Assembly (NCBI GenBank): GCA_007126865.1
Contig: SLAN01000329.1
Span: 1-5,673 of the forward strand
Length of the DNA stretch: 5,673 bases
Direction: 5' to 3'
From: Spirochaetales bacterium
GTDB lineage: Bacteria; Spirochaetota; Spirochaetia; DSM-27196; SKKC01
In this document: positions 1 through 5,673 of the stretch, piece after piece
Layout of the letters: every line of letters starts with the position of its first letter
Position numbering within the stretch: position 1 is the first letter of the stretch
Made by a program: the position numbers and the translations under genes
Notes under the pieces: model-generated
Seen by the model: the letters and a program-made list of their open reading frames with translations, nothing else
The model's database searches: none
Told to the model about the DNA's origin: nothing

Positions 1-495
1 ACCGCCTTCCAGATGACGATCCCCGGCGCCCCGTGCATCTACTACGGCGATGAAATCGGCATGGAAGGCGGCTCCGACCCCGACTGCCGGCGAACCTTCC
101 CCGAGGATCGCTCGGCGTGGGACGAAGAGCTGCTGGACTGGACGAAAGAGCTCACCGCCCTGCGTCACTCGCGAGCCGCGCTCCGCCGCGGCGCCCTCCA
201 TACCGTAATCGCCGAAGGCGAAGTCTTCGGCTACCTGCGCACGCACCGCGACGGCTGGGCGCTCGTCGTGTTCAACGCCGGCGAATCGCCGTGGCGCGGC
301 TCGATCGCGCTGCACGACGCGCTCGCCGCCCTCCCTGACGATGACGCTCGCCCGAACGACGGAGCCGTCGATATCGCCGCGAAGTGGTGTCCGGAAGGAT
401 TCGAGGGTGATGATGACTCGCGCCTCGTGATCGCAAACGGCGTGGTGGAGGAGATGCTGCTGCCGTCGCGGTCGGTGCTTATCGTCGCGCCGTAG
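1..495 (+). CDS. GH13 alpha-glucan hydrolase (neopullulanase/cyclomaltodextrinase-like), C-terminal part
   Basis: The reading frame is open from base 1 and ends at TAG 493-495, so about 164 C-terminal codons are present and the start lies left of the window. The first residues carry the GH13 signature PGAPCIYYGDEIGMEGG followed by DPDCRR. This is the end of the (beta/alpha)8 barrel in neopullulanase, cyclomaltodextrinase and maltogenic amylase type enzymes that cleave alpha-1,4 glucans. The stretch WTKELTALRHSRAALRRG is the usual helix leading into the C-terminal beta-sandwich domain, which takes up the rest. The catalytic Asp/Glu/Asp residues lie upstream of the window and cannot be checked, so exact substrate and intactness are unknown. 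No signal peptide can be judged. The gene converges on metZ and shows no functional link with the sulfur genes. GH13 family membership is sure; the subfamily is inferred. Confidence 0.9.
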   Translation, partial: TAFQMTIPGAPCIYYGDEIGMEGGSDPDCRRTFPEDRSAWDEELLDWTKELTALRHSRAALRRGALHTVIAEGEVFGYLRTHRDGWALVVFNAGESPWRGSIALHDALAALPDDDARPNDGAVDIAAKWCPEGFEGDDDSRLVIANGVVEEMLLPSRSVLIVAP

Positions 496-502
496 GCGGG
501 TC

Positions 503-549
503 GTGCGGCGCCGGCGCGCCGGGCCGCGGGCTGCAGCGCCCCGGCGCAC
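503..549. terminator. GC-rich palindromic core in the convergent gap, possible terminator structure
   Basis: The 102-bp gap between the GH13 stop and the metZ stop contains a perfect 7-bp inverted repeat, GCGCCGG at 508-514 and CCGGCGC at 541-547. A competing local hairpin exists with GGCGC 507-511 and GCGCC 516-520 around a CGGC loop. Because the two flanking genes converge here, a structure that stops or stabilises both transcripts is plausible. There is no T-tract on either strand after the stem, so it is not a standard intrinsic terminator. Such palindromes also arise easily in GC-rich DNA. Confidence 0.3.
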
Positions 550-597
550 GTCGCACCAACACATTCCGTGGCACTCGCCGTCGGGCCGTAGCGCCGT

Positions 598-1773
598 TCA
601 TATCTTCTCGAGTGCCTGCTCCACGTCGGCGATAACATCTTCCACCGTCTCGAGCCCTACCGCGATCCGCACCAAGCCCGGCGTAATGTTTACCGCCTGC
701 CGCTCCTCCTCGGTGAGCTTCGAGTGCGTCGTCGAGGCCGGGTGCGTGGCGATCGAGCGGGTATCGCCGAGGTTCGCGCTGAGGGAGATCATATTCAGGC
801 CATTCAGAAACTTCATGCCGCCTTCGACGCCGCCGTTGACCTCGAAGGTCACGATTCCACCGCCACTTCTCATCTGCCGGCGGGCGAGATCGACCTGTGG
901 ATGTGACTCGAGAAAGGGGTAGTAGACGCGGCTGATACGCGGATGCCCTTCGAGCGCACGGGCGAGCGTCTCGGCGTTCGCCGCGTGACGCTCCATGCGG
1001 ATAGACAGCGTCTCGAGGCTGCGGGAGACGACCCAGCCGTTGAACGGGGAGAGCGCCGGACCGGTGTGCCGCGTGAAGAACTGAACCTCGTCGATCAGAT
1101 CGCCGGGGCCGAGGATCGCGCCGGCGAGCACGCGTCCCTGCCCGTCGATGAACTTGGTTGCCGAGTGGGTAATAATGTGCGCACCGAAGTCCGCCGGTCG
1201 CTGTACGCACGGGGTGGCGAAACAGTTGTCGACATTAAGGATGATGTTGTGTTCGGCGGCGAGATTGCCGAGCAATTCGAGGTCTACAAGCTGCAGTCCG
1301 GGGTTCGACGGTGTCTCGGCGAAGATCATCTTCGTCCGGGCGGTAATCGCCCGCCGCCAGCCGTCGGTATCGGTCGGATCGACGTAGGTGTGCGTGACAC
1401 CCCACTTCGCGAGAATCTGTGTGAGTATCTGGTGGGTGGAACCGAAGACCGCGCGCGAGGCGACGATGTGGTCGCCGCTCTCGACGAACGCGGCCATACT
1501 CGCGAACATCGCCGCCATGCCGCTCGCCGTCGCGATGCCTGTATCGCACCCTTCCATCTTCGCCAGCCGCTCGATGAACTCGTCGTTGTTCGGATTGCTG
1601 TAACGGGAGTAGATTGCACCCTCTGCTTCCTGGTTAAAGAGCGCCTGCGCGTGCTCGGCACTGTTGAAAACGAAGCTCGAGGTCAGGTAGAGCGGTTGCG
1701 CATGCTCCCGGTGGGTGCTGCGCTCGATCTGGGTTCGTATCGCGTCGGTATCGAATCCTCGCTTTTCGCTCAT
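598..1773 (-). CDS. metZ: O-succinylhomoserine sulfhydrylase (MetZ type, Cys/Met metabolism PLP enzyme)
   Basis: A 391-residue cytoplasmic PLP enzyme of the Cys/Met-metabolism family (fold type I, cystathionine gamma-synthase-like), predicted to make homocysteine from O-succinylhomoserine and sulfide in direct sulfhydrylation towards methionine. Visible signatures are YSRYSNPN (residues 55-62; Tyr55 and Arg57 are the usual contacts to the neighbouring subunit's PLP phosphate), VDNCFATP with PLP-binding Asp182, HSATKFIDGQGR with Schiff-base Lys207, and GLVRIAVGLE with the substrate-carboxylate Arg369. The lysine motif followed by DGQGR, and Phe110 in VFGST where MetB and methionine gamma-lyase have Tyr, favour MetZ over cystathionine gamma-synthase, beta-lyase or lyase. 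Length is normal for the family. The ATG start is supported by a strong ribosome site. It lies 123 bp downstream of the osmC-like gene on the same strand and may be co-transcribed. Whether the acyl group is succinyl or acetyl cannot be decided from sequence alone. Confidence 0.93.
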   Translation of the reverse strand: MSEKRGFDTDAIRTQIERSTHREHAQPLYLTSSFVFNSAEHAQALFNQEAEGAIYSRYSNPNNDEFIERLAKMEGCDTGIATASGMAAMFASMAAFVESGDHIVASRAVFGSTHQILTQILAKWGVTHTYVDPTDTDGWRRAITARTKMIFAETPSNPGLQLVDLELLGNLAAEHNIILNVDNCFATPCVQRPADFGAHIITHSATKFIDGQGRVLAGAILGPGDLIDEVQFFTRHTGPALSPFNGWVVSRSLETLSIRMERHAANAETLARALEGHPRISRVYYPFLESHPQVDLARRQMRSGGGIVTFEVNGGVEGGMKFLNGLNMISLSANLGDTRSIATHPASTTHSKLTEEERQAVNITPGLVRIAVGLETVEDVIADVEQALEKI

Positions 1774-1777
1774 TCGG

Positions 1778-1785
1778 TCCTCCTT
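1778..1785 (-). promoter_or_regulatory. Strong Shine-Dalgarno of metZ
   Basis: On the minus strand AAGGAGGA precedes the metZ ATG by 4 nt, a near-perfect match to the anti-16S sequence. It decides the start at 1773 and suggests metZ is translated efficiently on its own rather than depending on the upstream osmC-like gene. Confidence 0.85.
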
Positions 1786-1802
1786 CGTTCGGTACGTGGC
1801 GC

Positions 1803-1890
1803 TCGGCCGGTAGCCCGACCGGCCGGCGGGCTACGCGGCACCTTTGCCGGCAGGCCGCTACCAGCGACGCGATCGGCCGGCGGGCGCTGG
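1803..1890. repeat. Cluster of hairpins and an 11-bp direct repeat between the osmC-like gene and metZ
   Basis: Three inverted repeats are packed here. GTAGCCCG 1810-1817 pairs with CGGGCTAC 1827-1834, 8 bp perfect, around a 9-nt loop. CGGCA 1836-1840 pairs with TGCCG 1845-1849 around CCTT. CCAGCG 1861-1866 pairs with CGCTGG 1885-1890, with an inner CGC/GCG continuation. The 11-mer CGGCCGGCGGG occurs twice, at 1820-1830 and 1874-1884. No T-tract follows any stem on the minus strand and no -10 box is evident, so metZ may be reached by readthrough from the osmC-like gene, with the hairpins acting as an attenuating or RNA-stabilising spacer. Function is inferred; the repeats themselves are plain in the sequence. 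Confidence 0.5.
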
Positions 1891-1896
1891 ACCCAC

Positions 1897-2319
1897 TCAC
1901 CCGGTCGGGTGCACCGCGTACGAGTGTGTCAGGGCGATCTCCGGCGAGAGCGATTCGGCGACCGAGCAGTACTTCTCCACAGATAGCTCGACCGCGCGCG
2001 CGGCCTTCGCATCATCAACTGCTCCATATAGATCGAAATGCAGACGGATTCCCGTAAACGGTCTCGGCACGACCCCTTCGGCCCGAGTGCCCTCCACTCG
2101 GACGGTCACGTCGTCGAGTCGCTGTCGCTGCTTCTTGAGGATGGGAACAAGGTCCAAGCTCGCGCAGCCGGCGAGCGAGGCCAGGAGCAACTGCATCGGG
2201 CGAAAGCCGGCGCCCTCGCCGCCGATCTCCTCGTTGCCATCTATGTGCACGGTGTTGCCCTCGTCGTTCTCGGCGACAAAGTGTACCGCGCTGTTCTCCC
2301 GTCGCAGTCTTACCTTCAC
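1897..2319 (-). CDS. OsmC/Ohr-family protein, YhfA-like
   Basis: A 140-residue OsmC-fold protein. The family includes thiol-dependent peroxidases that reduce organic hydroperoxides, and less characterised subgroups such as E. coli YhfA. The two family cysteines are present: Cys52 in ASLAGCASLDLV at the start of the long central helix, and Cys118 in VEKYCSVAESL. The text around them, including LLLASLAGC, DLVPILKKQRQ, EKYCSV and the ending THSYAV, resembles YhfA more than classical OsmC or Ohr. There is no signal peptide or membrane segment, so it should be cytoplasmic. The start is GTG, chosen because it follows an AAGGA ribosome site at a 7-nt distance, and the in-frame extension upstream has no start codon before a stop. 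It stands divergent to cysM and upstream of metZ, which suggests a thiol or sulfur-linked redox role. Peroxidase activity itself is not shown by the sequence. Confidence 0.88.
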   Translation of the reverse strand: MKVRLRRENSAVHFVAENDEGNTVHIDGNEEIGGEGAGFRPMQLLLASLAGCASLDLVPILKKQRQRLDDVTVRVEGTRAEGVVPRPFTGIRLHFDLYGAVDDAKAARAVELSVEKYCSVAESLSPEIALTHSYAVHPTG

Positions 2320-2326
2320 TGTGCTA

Positions 2327-2331
2327 TCCTT
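2327..2331 (-). promoter_or_regulatory. Ribosome binding site of the osmC-like gene
   Basis: Minus-strand AAGGA lies 7 nt before the GTG at 2319. It is the main reason for accepting the GTG start. Confidence 0.7.
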
Positions 2332-2366
2332 GTCCTTATTGAGTATGTAACGTAGCCTACTCGACT

Positions 2367-2375
2367 AGAGGAAGG
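2367..2375 (+). promoter_or_regulatory. Ribosome binding site of cysM
   Basis: AGAGGAAGG lies 10 nt before the cysM ATG at 2386, a purine-rich Shine-Dalgarno at slightly long spacing. It supports this ATG, which also matches the family's N-terminus. Confidence 0.7.
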
Positions 2376-2385
2376 TTCGCAACAG

Positions 2386-3285
2386 ATGAATGTGTATACA
2401 ATCGAGGAGTGTATCGGGCGTACGCCGCTGGTGCGGCTCCGCCGTCTCTACGACGGTCCGAATATGGTGCTGTGCAAACTGGAAGGCAACAACCCGGCCG
2501 GCTCGGTGAAGGACCGCCCGGCGTACTGGATGATACGCTACGCCGAGGAGTCCGGCCGCATCAAGCCGGGGGATACGTTGATCGAGGCGACGAGCGGGAA
2601 TACCGGAATCGCCCTCGCAATGGTTGCCGGCACCAAGGGCTACCGGATGATAATCATCATGCCCGAACATATGAGCGCCGAGCGGCGGGCGGTCATGAAA
2701 GCGTTCGGTGCCGAGCTCGTACTGACTTCAAAGGAAGGCAGCATGGAGGAGGCGATCGACACCGCAAGGGAGATGGAGGCCGAGGGTAAGGGAGTTATCC
2801 TCGACCAGTTCTCCAACCCCGACAACCCGCTCTCCCACTACGAGGGTACCGGCCCGGAGATCTGGAACGACACCGACGGGAAGATCACGCACTTCGTCGC
2901 CTCTACCGGTACGACCGGCACGCTGATGGGCGCGTCGCGCTATCTCAAGGAGCAGAACTCAGGCGTTCGCATCGTTGGGGTACGTCCCGACAACGCCGGC
3001 GGAATACCCGGAATTCGCGCGTGGCCGCAGGAGTATCTGCCGCGGATCTTCGAACCGGAGCGGCTCGACGAAGAGCGCGAGGTCGATCGCGCGCGCGCCG
3101 AAGAGATGACCCGCGCACTTGCGCAGCGCGAAGGGATCTTCGGCGGCATATCGTCGGGTGGAAACGTGGCGGTTGCCATCGACCTGGCGAAAGATCTGGA
3201 GAAGACCGGCACCACCGATGCGGTGATAGTGACTATCATCTGCGATCGAGGCGACCGCTATCTCTCTACCGGCGTGTTCAAGTAA
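2386..3285 (+). CDS. cysM: Cysteine synthase B (O-acetylserine sulfhydrylase, CysM type)
   Basis: A 299-residue cytoplasmic PLP enzyme of fold type II, making cysteine from O-acetylserine and sulfide; CysM enzymes can also take thiosulfate, giving S-sulfocysteine. Family motifs are in order: the N-terminal TIEECIGRTPLVRL; NNPAGSVKDRPA with Schiff-base Lys42; the substrate-binding loop EATSGNTGIALAM (residues 67-79); the phosphate-binding GTTGT at 175-179; IFGGISSGG at 251-259; and the C-terminal IICDRGDRYLSTGVF. The last motif, the NNPAGSVKDR context, and the segment IPGIRAWPQEYLP are typical of CysM rather than CysK. The protein stops right after the final motif, so it lacks the short tail of E. 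coli CysM. It is first in a two-gene unit with avtA (4-bp gap) and is divergent to the osmC-like gene. Cystathionine beta-synthase or O-phosphoserine sulfhydrylase are less likely given how close the match to CysM is. Confidence 0.95.
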   Translation: MNVYTIEECIGRTPLVRLRRLYDGPNMVLCKLEGNNPAGSVKDRPAYWMIRYAEESGRIKPGDTLIEATSGNTGIALAMVAGTKGYRMIIIMPEHMSAERRAVMKAFGAELVLTSKEGSMEEAIDTAREMEAEGKGVILDQFSNPDNPLSHYEGTGPEIWNDTDGKITHFVASTGTTGTLMGASRYLKEQNSGVRIVGVRPDNAGGIPGIRAWPQEYLPRIFEPERLDEEREVDRARAEEMTRALAQREGIFGGISSGGNVAVAIDLAKDLEKTGTTDAVIVTIICDRGDRYLSTGVFK

Positions 3286-3289
3286 GCGT

Positions 3290-4552
3290 ATGAAATTATC
3301 GAACTTTGGTCGGAAATTCACCGCAAAAACCGGAATCCTCCAGCTCATGGACGATCTCGGTCATGCGATGAGCGGAAGCGAGAAGAAATACATGCTCGGC
3401 GGCGGAAATCCGGCGCACATTCCGGCGGTGAACGAGGTGTGGAGGCGTCGCATGGGCGAGATCATGGGCTCCGACGGCGCCCTCGAAAGCATGCTCGCCA
3501 ACTACGATCCGCCCCGCGGGAATACCGCCTTTATGCGTTCTCTAGCCGGACTGCTTCGCAATGAGTTCGGCTGGCCGATCACCGAACGGAATATTGCAAT
3601 TACAAATGGAAGCCAGACGAGCTTCTTTATCCTTTTTAATATGCTTGCCGGTCCGGACGAGCACGGCACGCAGCGAAAGATCCTCTTTCCGTTGACGCCC
3701 GAGTACATCGGGTATGCCGATCAGAGTCAGCGTCTCGACGACTACCGCGCGGTGCCGGCCGAGATCGAGCTCATCGACGACCATACCTTCAAGTACCATG
3801 TCGATTTCGGTCACCTGAAGGTCCACGACGATGTGGCGGCGATCTGCGTTTCGCGACCGACAAATCCGACCGGCAACGTGGTAACCGATGAGGAGGTCGC
3901 CCGACTCGATGAGATCGCCCGCGACAACGGTATTCCGCTGATTATCGACAACGCGTACGGAGTCCCTTTCCCCGGTATGATATTCGAGGAGGCCACACCG
4001 CTCTGGAACGAAAACATCATCCTGACGATGAGCCTCTCGAAGATCGGATTACCGTCCACGCGGACCGGAATCGTTATTGCAAACGAGTCGGTGATCGAGG
4101 CTGTGAGCTCGTGCAATGCGATTCTCAGCCTTTCGAACGGGAGCATCGGCCAGCATCTGGTGACGCCGCTGCTGGAGTCGGGCGAACTGCTGCGGCTGGC
4201 CGAAGAGACGATTCGGCCGTTCTATCTCGAGAAGTCGAAGCACGTACTCGACTGCATTCACAGTGCGTTCGACGACTCGGTCGACTACGCGGTGCACAAG
4301 AGCGAAGGCTCGCTCTTTCTCTGGCTGTGGTTCCGCAATCTGCCGATTACGACGATCGAGCTGTACGAGCGGCTGAAGGCGCGGAACACGATCGTTGTCC
4401 CGGGCCGCTACTTCTTCTTCGGGTTTGCCGGCGACTGGGCGCATCGCAACGAGTGCATTCGGCTGAACTACGCCATGGCCGACGAAGATGTCGAGACCGG
4501 TATCCGGATTATCGCCGACGAGGCGCGCGCGGCGGTGGAAGCAGGCGGGTAG
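3290..4552 (+). CDS. avtA: Valine-pyruvate aminotransferase (AvtA, class I/II aminotransferase)
   Basis: A 420-residue cytoplasmic fold-type-I PLP aminotransferase, predicted to exchange amino groups between L-valine and pyruvate, giving 2-oxoisovalerate and L-alanine. It is colinear with E. coli AvtA over its whole length: N-terminal FGRKFTAKTGILQLMDDL, MLGGGNPAHIP (35-45), ITNGSQTSFF, LFPLTPEYIGYAD, CVSRPTNPTGNV with Asn192, IIDNAYGVPFPGM with Asp220 and Tyr223, and MSLSKIGLPSTRTG with Schiff-base Lys251. These are followed by EGSLFLWLWF and the C-terminal RLNYA, whose Arg391 should bind the substrate carboxylate. The ATG lies 4 bp after the cysM stop with no convincing Shine-Dalgarno (only a weak AAGTAAG overlapping the cysM end), which points to translational coupling with cysM. 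The start fits the family's N-terminus. The family identity is very secure; the exact amino donor range in this organism is inferred. Confidence 0.95.
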   Translation: MKLSNFGRKFTAKTGILQLMDDLGHAMSGSEKKYMLGGGNPAHIPAVNEVWRRRMGEIMGSDGALESMLANYDPPRGNTAFMRSLAGLLRNEFGWPITERNIAITNGSQTSFFILFNMLAGPDEHGTQRKILFPLTPEYIGYADQSQRLDDYRAVPAEIELIDDHTFKYHVDFGHLKVHDDVAAICVSRPTNPTGNVVTDEEVARLDEIARDNGIPLIIDNAYGVPFPGMIFEEATPLWNENIILTMSLSKIGLPSTRTGIVIANESVIEAVSSCNAILSLSNGSIGQHLVTPLLESGELLRLAEETIRPFYLEKSKHVLDCIHSAFDDSVDYAVHKSEGSLFLWLWFRNLPITTIELYERLKARNTIVVPGRYFFFGFAGDWAHRNECIRLNYAMADEDVETGIRIIADEARAAVEAGG

Positions 4553-4623
4553 TGTGGCTGTGCGGCCCGGCGGCCACGCCGGTCGCCGTGCCTGCCGGCT
4601 GCCACTCGCCGAGCAGGCGGAAT

Positions 4624-4655
4624 CGCCGGTTCCCGGCAACTCCGGGGCGCCGGTG
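4624..4655. terminator. Imperfect GC hairpin in the avtA/acyltransferase convergent gap
   Basis: The 114-bp gap holds CCCGG 4632-4636 and CCGGG 4642-4646 around a CAACT loop. After a small internal loop the stem continues with 4624-4630 against 4649-4655, including two G-T pairs. Lying between two converging genes, it could end transcripts from both sides. No T-tract follows on either strand, so it is only a terminator-like structure. The rest of the gap is GC-rich GCCGG-type sequence with nothing else recognisable. Confidence 0.35.
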
Positions 4656-4666
4656 CGGTCGCCGGC

Positions 4667-5673
4667 TCATGGCAACTCCTGATCGAGCAGCCAGTCTTCC
4701 AGGTTGATGTGTCTTACCAGCGGCGCGCGCAGCAGCGCAGTTCGCTCCGGGAGAATTCCCTGAAGCCACGGACGGACTACCGACAGCGTCCTCACCCCCA
4801 CGCTCGCATTGATCTGCTGCATGACGTTGTCGCTCAGGCGCCGGTAGGTTGATGGTAGCAGGTTCGGCTGCGGGCCGACGTGGATGATCGTCTCAATCCC
4901 GAGCGACAGCGTCTCGTAAATCGCCTGCCACACATGTTGAGGCCGAAAGGTCCATTCCCGAATGATTTGCCGTGCGTTGTAGCTGTTGTAAGCGAAGTCG
5001 CCGGTCACCATCGAGAGAATCGGCGGGTCCGGCTCATGGAATCCTCCGGGCAGCGTGTGCAACAGCGAGCCGCAGCGCTCGGCGATGTATTTCTCCCACA
5101 CAATCGGGGTGTGCAGCGGCGGCCAGATGTCGGTGTTCTTTCGCAGACTCACCTTCTGCGGGAACACGTCCGGCATGAGCTCACGAAAGCGGTCGACCGT
5201 AGCGTTCTGTCCCAGCAACAGATATGTGTTCGGCGAGAGATAGGTCGAAACGGCGATCACACCGTTGCCTTCGGCGGTAATCTTCAGGCAGAGGCGGTCG
5301 ACTTCGTGTTCTGTGATGGCCGGCCCGCGGGAGTAGAGCACTCCGAGGGTTGCATTTTCGGCGAGCGCTGCACAGTCGTCGGCCAGGCGGAGGGGTACCT
5401 GTACGCCTTCGCGCCACGGAAATATGCCGGTTGCCGATAGGGCTGAGACCTCGCCGAGGCTGAAACCCATCGCCAGCCGCGCCCCTTTGTGGTCTACACC
5501 GAAGTACTGCCGCAGAAGCTCGAGCTGGCACATCTCCACGCCAACGATCATCGCGATCGCCTCCGCGTAGCTTTCGATCGAGGTCTCTTCCTCGTTGCGC
5601 ACGCGACTGACGATATCGTGCTTTCGGCCGGTCGCCTCGGCGAGCACCTCGGAGGCCTCTGCGAGATACCGCG
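4667..5673 (-). CDS. FabD-like acyltransferase (malonyl-CoA:ACP transacylase family), N-terminus outside the window
   Basis: The minus-strand frame is open to the right edge and ends at TGA 4669-4667. An internal GTG at 5647 could be read as a start, but the frame upstream of it (RYLAEASEVLAEA) is open and matches the FabD segment before the first helix, so the true start with the FPGQGS motif probably lies beyond the window. Numbered from that GTG, the nucleophile motif is GFSLGEVSAL with Ser63, the acyl-carboxylate Arg is probably Arg87 in VPLRLADD, and the catalytic His is probably His179 in PPLHTP. The family segment before the GxxxxV region appears as STYLSPNTYLLLGQ. Differences from housekeeping FabD are Phe62 instead of the usual His before the Ser, HVGPQPNLLP replacing the GPGKVL motif, and a C-terminal tail of about 60 residues ending in INLEDWLLDQ. 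It could serve fatty acid or polyketide-like synthesis, or be a free-standing acyl hydrolase or transferase. No ACP or ketosynthase gene is visible next to it. Confidence 0.8.
   Translation of the reverse strand, partial: RYLAEASEVLAEATGRKHDIVSRVRNEEETSIESYAEAIAMIVGVEMCQLELLRQYFGVDHKGARLAMGFSLGEVSALSATGIFPWREGVQVPLRLADDCAALAENATLGVLYSRGPAITEHEVDRLCLKITAEGNGVIAVSTYLSPNTYLLLGQNATVDRFRELMPDVFPQKVSLRKNTDIWPPLHTPIVWEKYIAERCGSLLHTLPGGFHEPDPPILSMVTGDFAYNSYNARQIIREWTFRPQHVWQAIYETLSLGIETIIHVGPQPNLLPSTYRRLSDNVMQQINASVGVRTLSVVRPWLQGILPERTALLRAPLVRHINLEDWLLDQELP

Larger units (their letters stand above)
2320..2385. promoter_or_regulatory. Divergent control region between the osmC-like gene and cysM
   Basis: This 66-bp gap separates two divergent genes and is more AT-rich than the other gaps, so promoters for both directions should lie here, possibly overlapping. 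A weak plus-strand candidate is TTGTCC 2330-2335 with TAGCCT 2353-2358 at 17-bp spacing. On the minus strand CATACT (2347-2342) could be a -10 box but has no good -35. It is too short for a known class of sulfur or SAM riboswitch, and I see no clear operator palindrome. The region assignment is firm from layout; the boxes are weak. Confidence 0.5.

Noticed and set aside
1774..1896. An intrinsic terminator after the osmC-like gene
   Set aside because: Stems are present but no T-run follows on the minus strand, so I list it as a repeat/hairpin cluster instead.
943..1986. A 347-codon open frame on the plus strand, antisense to metZ
   Set aside because: It covers metZ and runs into the osmC-like gene on the opposite strand. 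Its composition is Arg/Gly/Asp/Val-rich with no recognisable domain, as expected for a shadow frame in GC-rich coding DNA. metZ has all its catalytic motifs.
2320..2385. A SAM or other sulfur riboswitch ahead of cysM or the osmC-like gene
   Set aside because: The gap is only 66 bp and shows no conserved aptamer helices; it has room only for promoters and ribosome sites.
4049..4639. A 196-codon minus-strand open frame antisense to the end of avtA
   Set aside because: It overlaps the conserved C-terminal half of AvtA and has no recognisable motif; GC-rich shadow.
4880..5440. A 186-codon plus-strand open frame inside the acyltransferase gene
   Set aside because: It is the complement of a gene with clear AT-family motifs, and has no ribosome site or family resemblance of its own.
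5645..5647. GTG as the true start of the acyltransferase gene
   Set aside because: The frame stays open upstream to the window edge with FabD-like residues, and the FPGQGS region required by the family would be missing if the protein began here.

Overview
This is a GC-rich bacterial chromosomal segment with six protein genes, four complete and one cut off at each window edge. There are no RNA genes, mobile elements or CRISPR arrays. The gene set is mostly biosynthetic housekeeping (sulfur amino acids, branched-chain amino acid/alanine transamination, acyl transfer, glucan breakdown). It does not fix the lineage. A free-living, GC-rich anaerobe or facultative bacterium would fit; a spirochaete is a weak guess only.

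Layout from left to right. (1) Positions 1-495, plus strand: the C-terminal part of a GH13 alpha-glucan hydrolase. (2) A 102-bp convergent gap with a strongly palindromic GC-rich core. (3) 598-1773, minus strand: metZ-type O-succinylhomoserine sulfhydrylase. (4) A 123-bp hairpin-rich gap. (5) 1897-2319, minus strand: a YhfA-like OsmC-family protein. (6) A 66-bp divergent gap that must hold the control regions for both directions. (7) 2386-3285, plus strand: cysM, cysteine synthase B, followed 4 bp later by (8) 3290-4552, avtA, valine-pyruvate aminotransferase. (9) A 114-bp convergent gap with another GC hairpin. (10) 4667-5673, minus strand: a divergent FabD-like acyltransferase whose N-terminus lies beyond the right edge.

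The centre reads as a sulfur/amino-acid island. CysM and MetZ each put sulfide (or thiosulfate for CysM) onto an activated C3 or C4 amino acid, giving cysteine and homocysteine. The thiol-based OsmC-like protein sits between them, and AvtA links valine, alanine and pyruvate pools. osmC-metZ and cysM-avtA are arranged as two divergent transcription units from one 66-bp control region, which suggests joint regulation.

I found no clearly new system. The points most worth a second look are the non-canonical acyltransferase, the divergent sulfur-gene arrangement, and the GC-rich hairpin gaps that all lack a U-tract.
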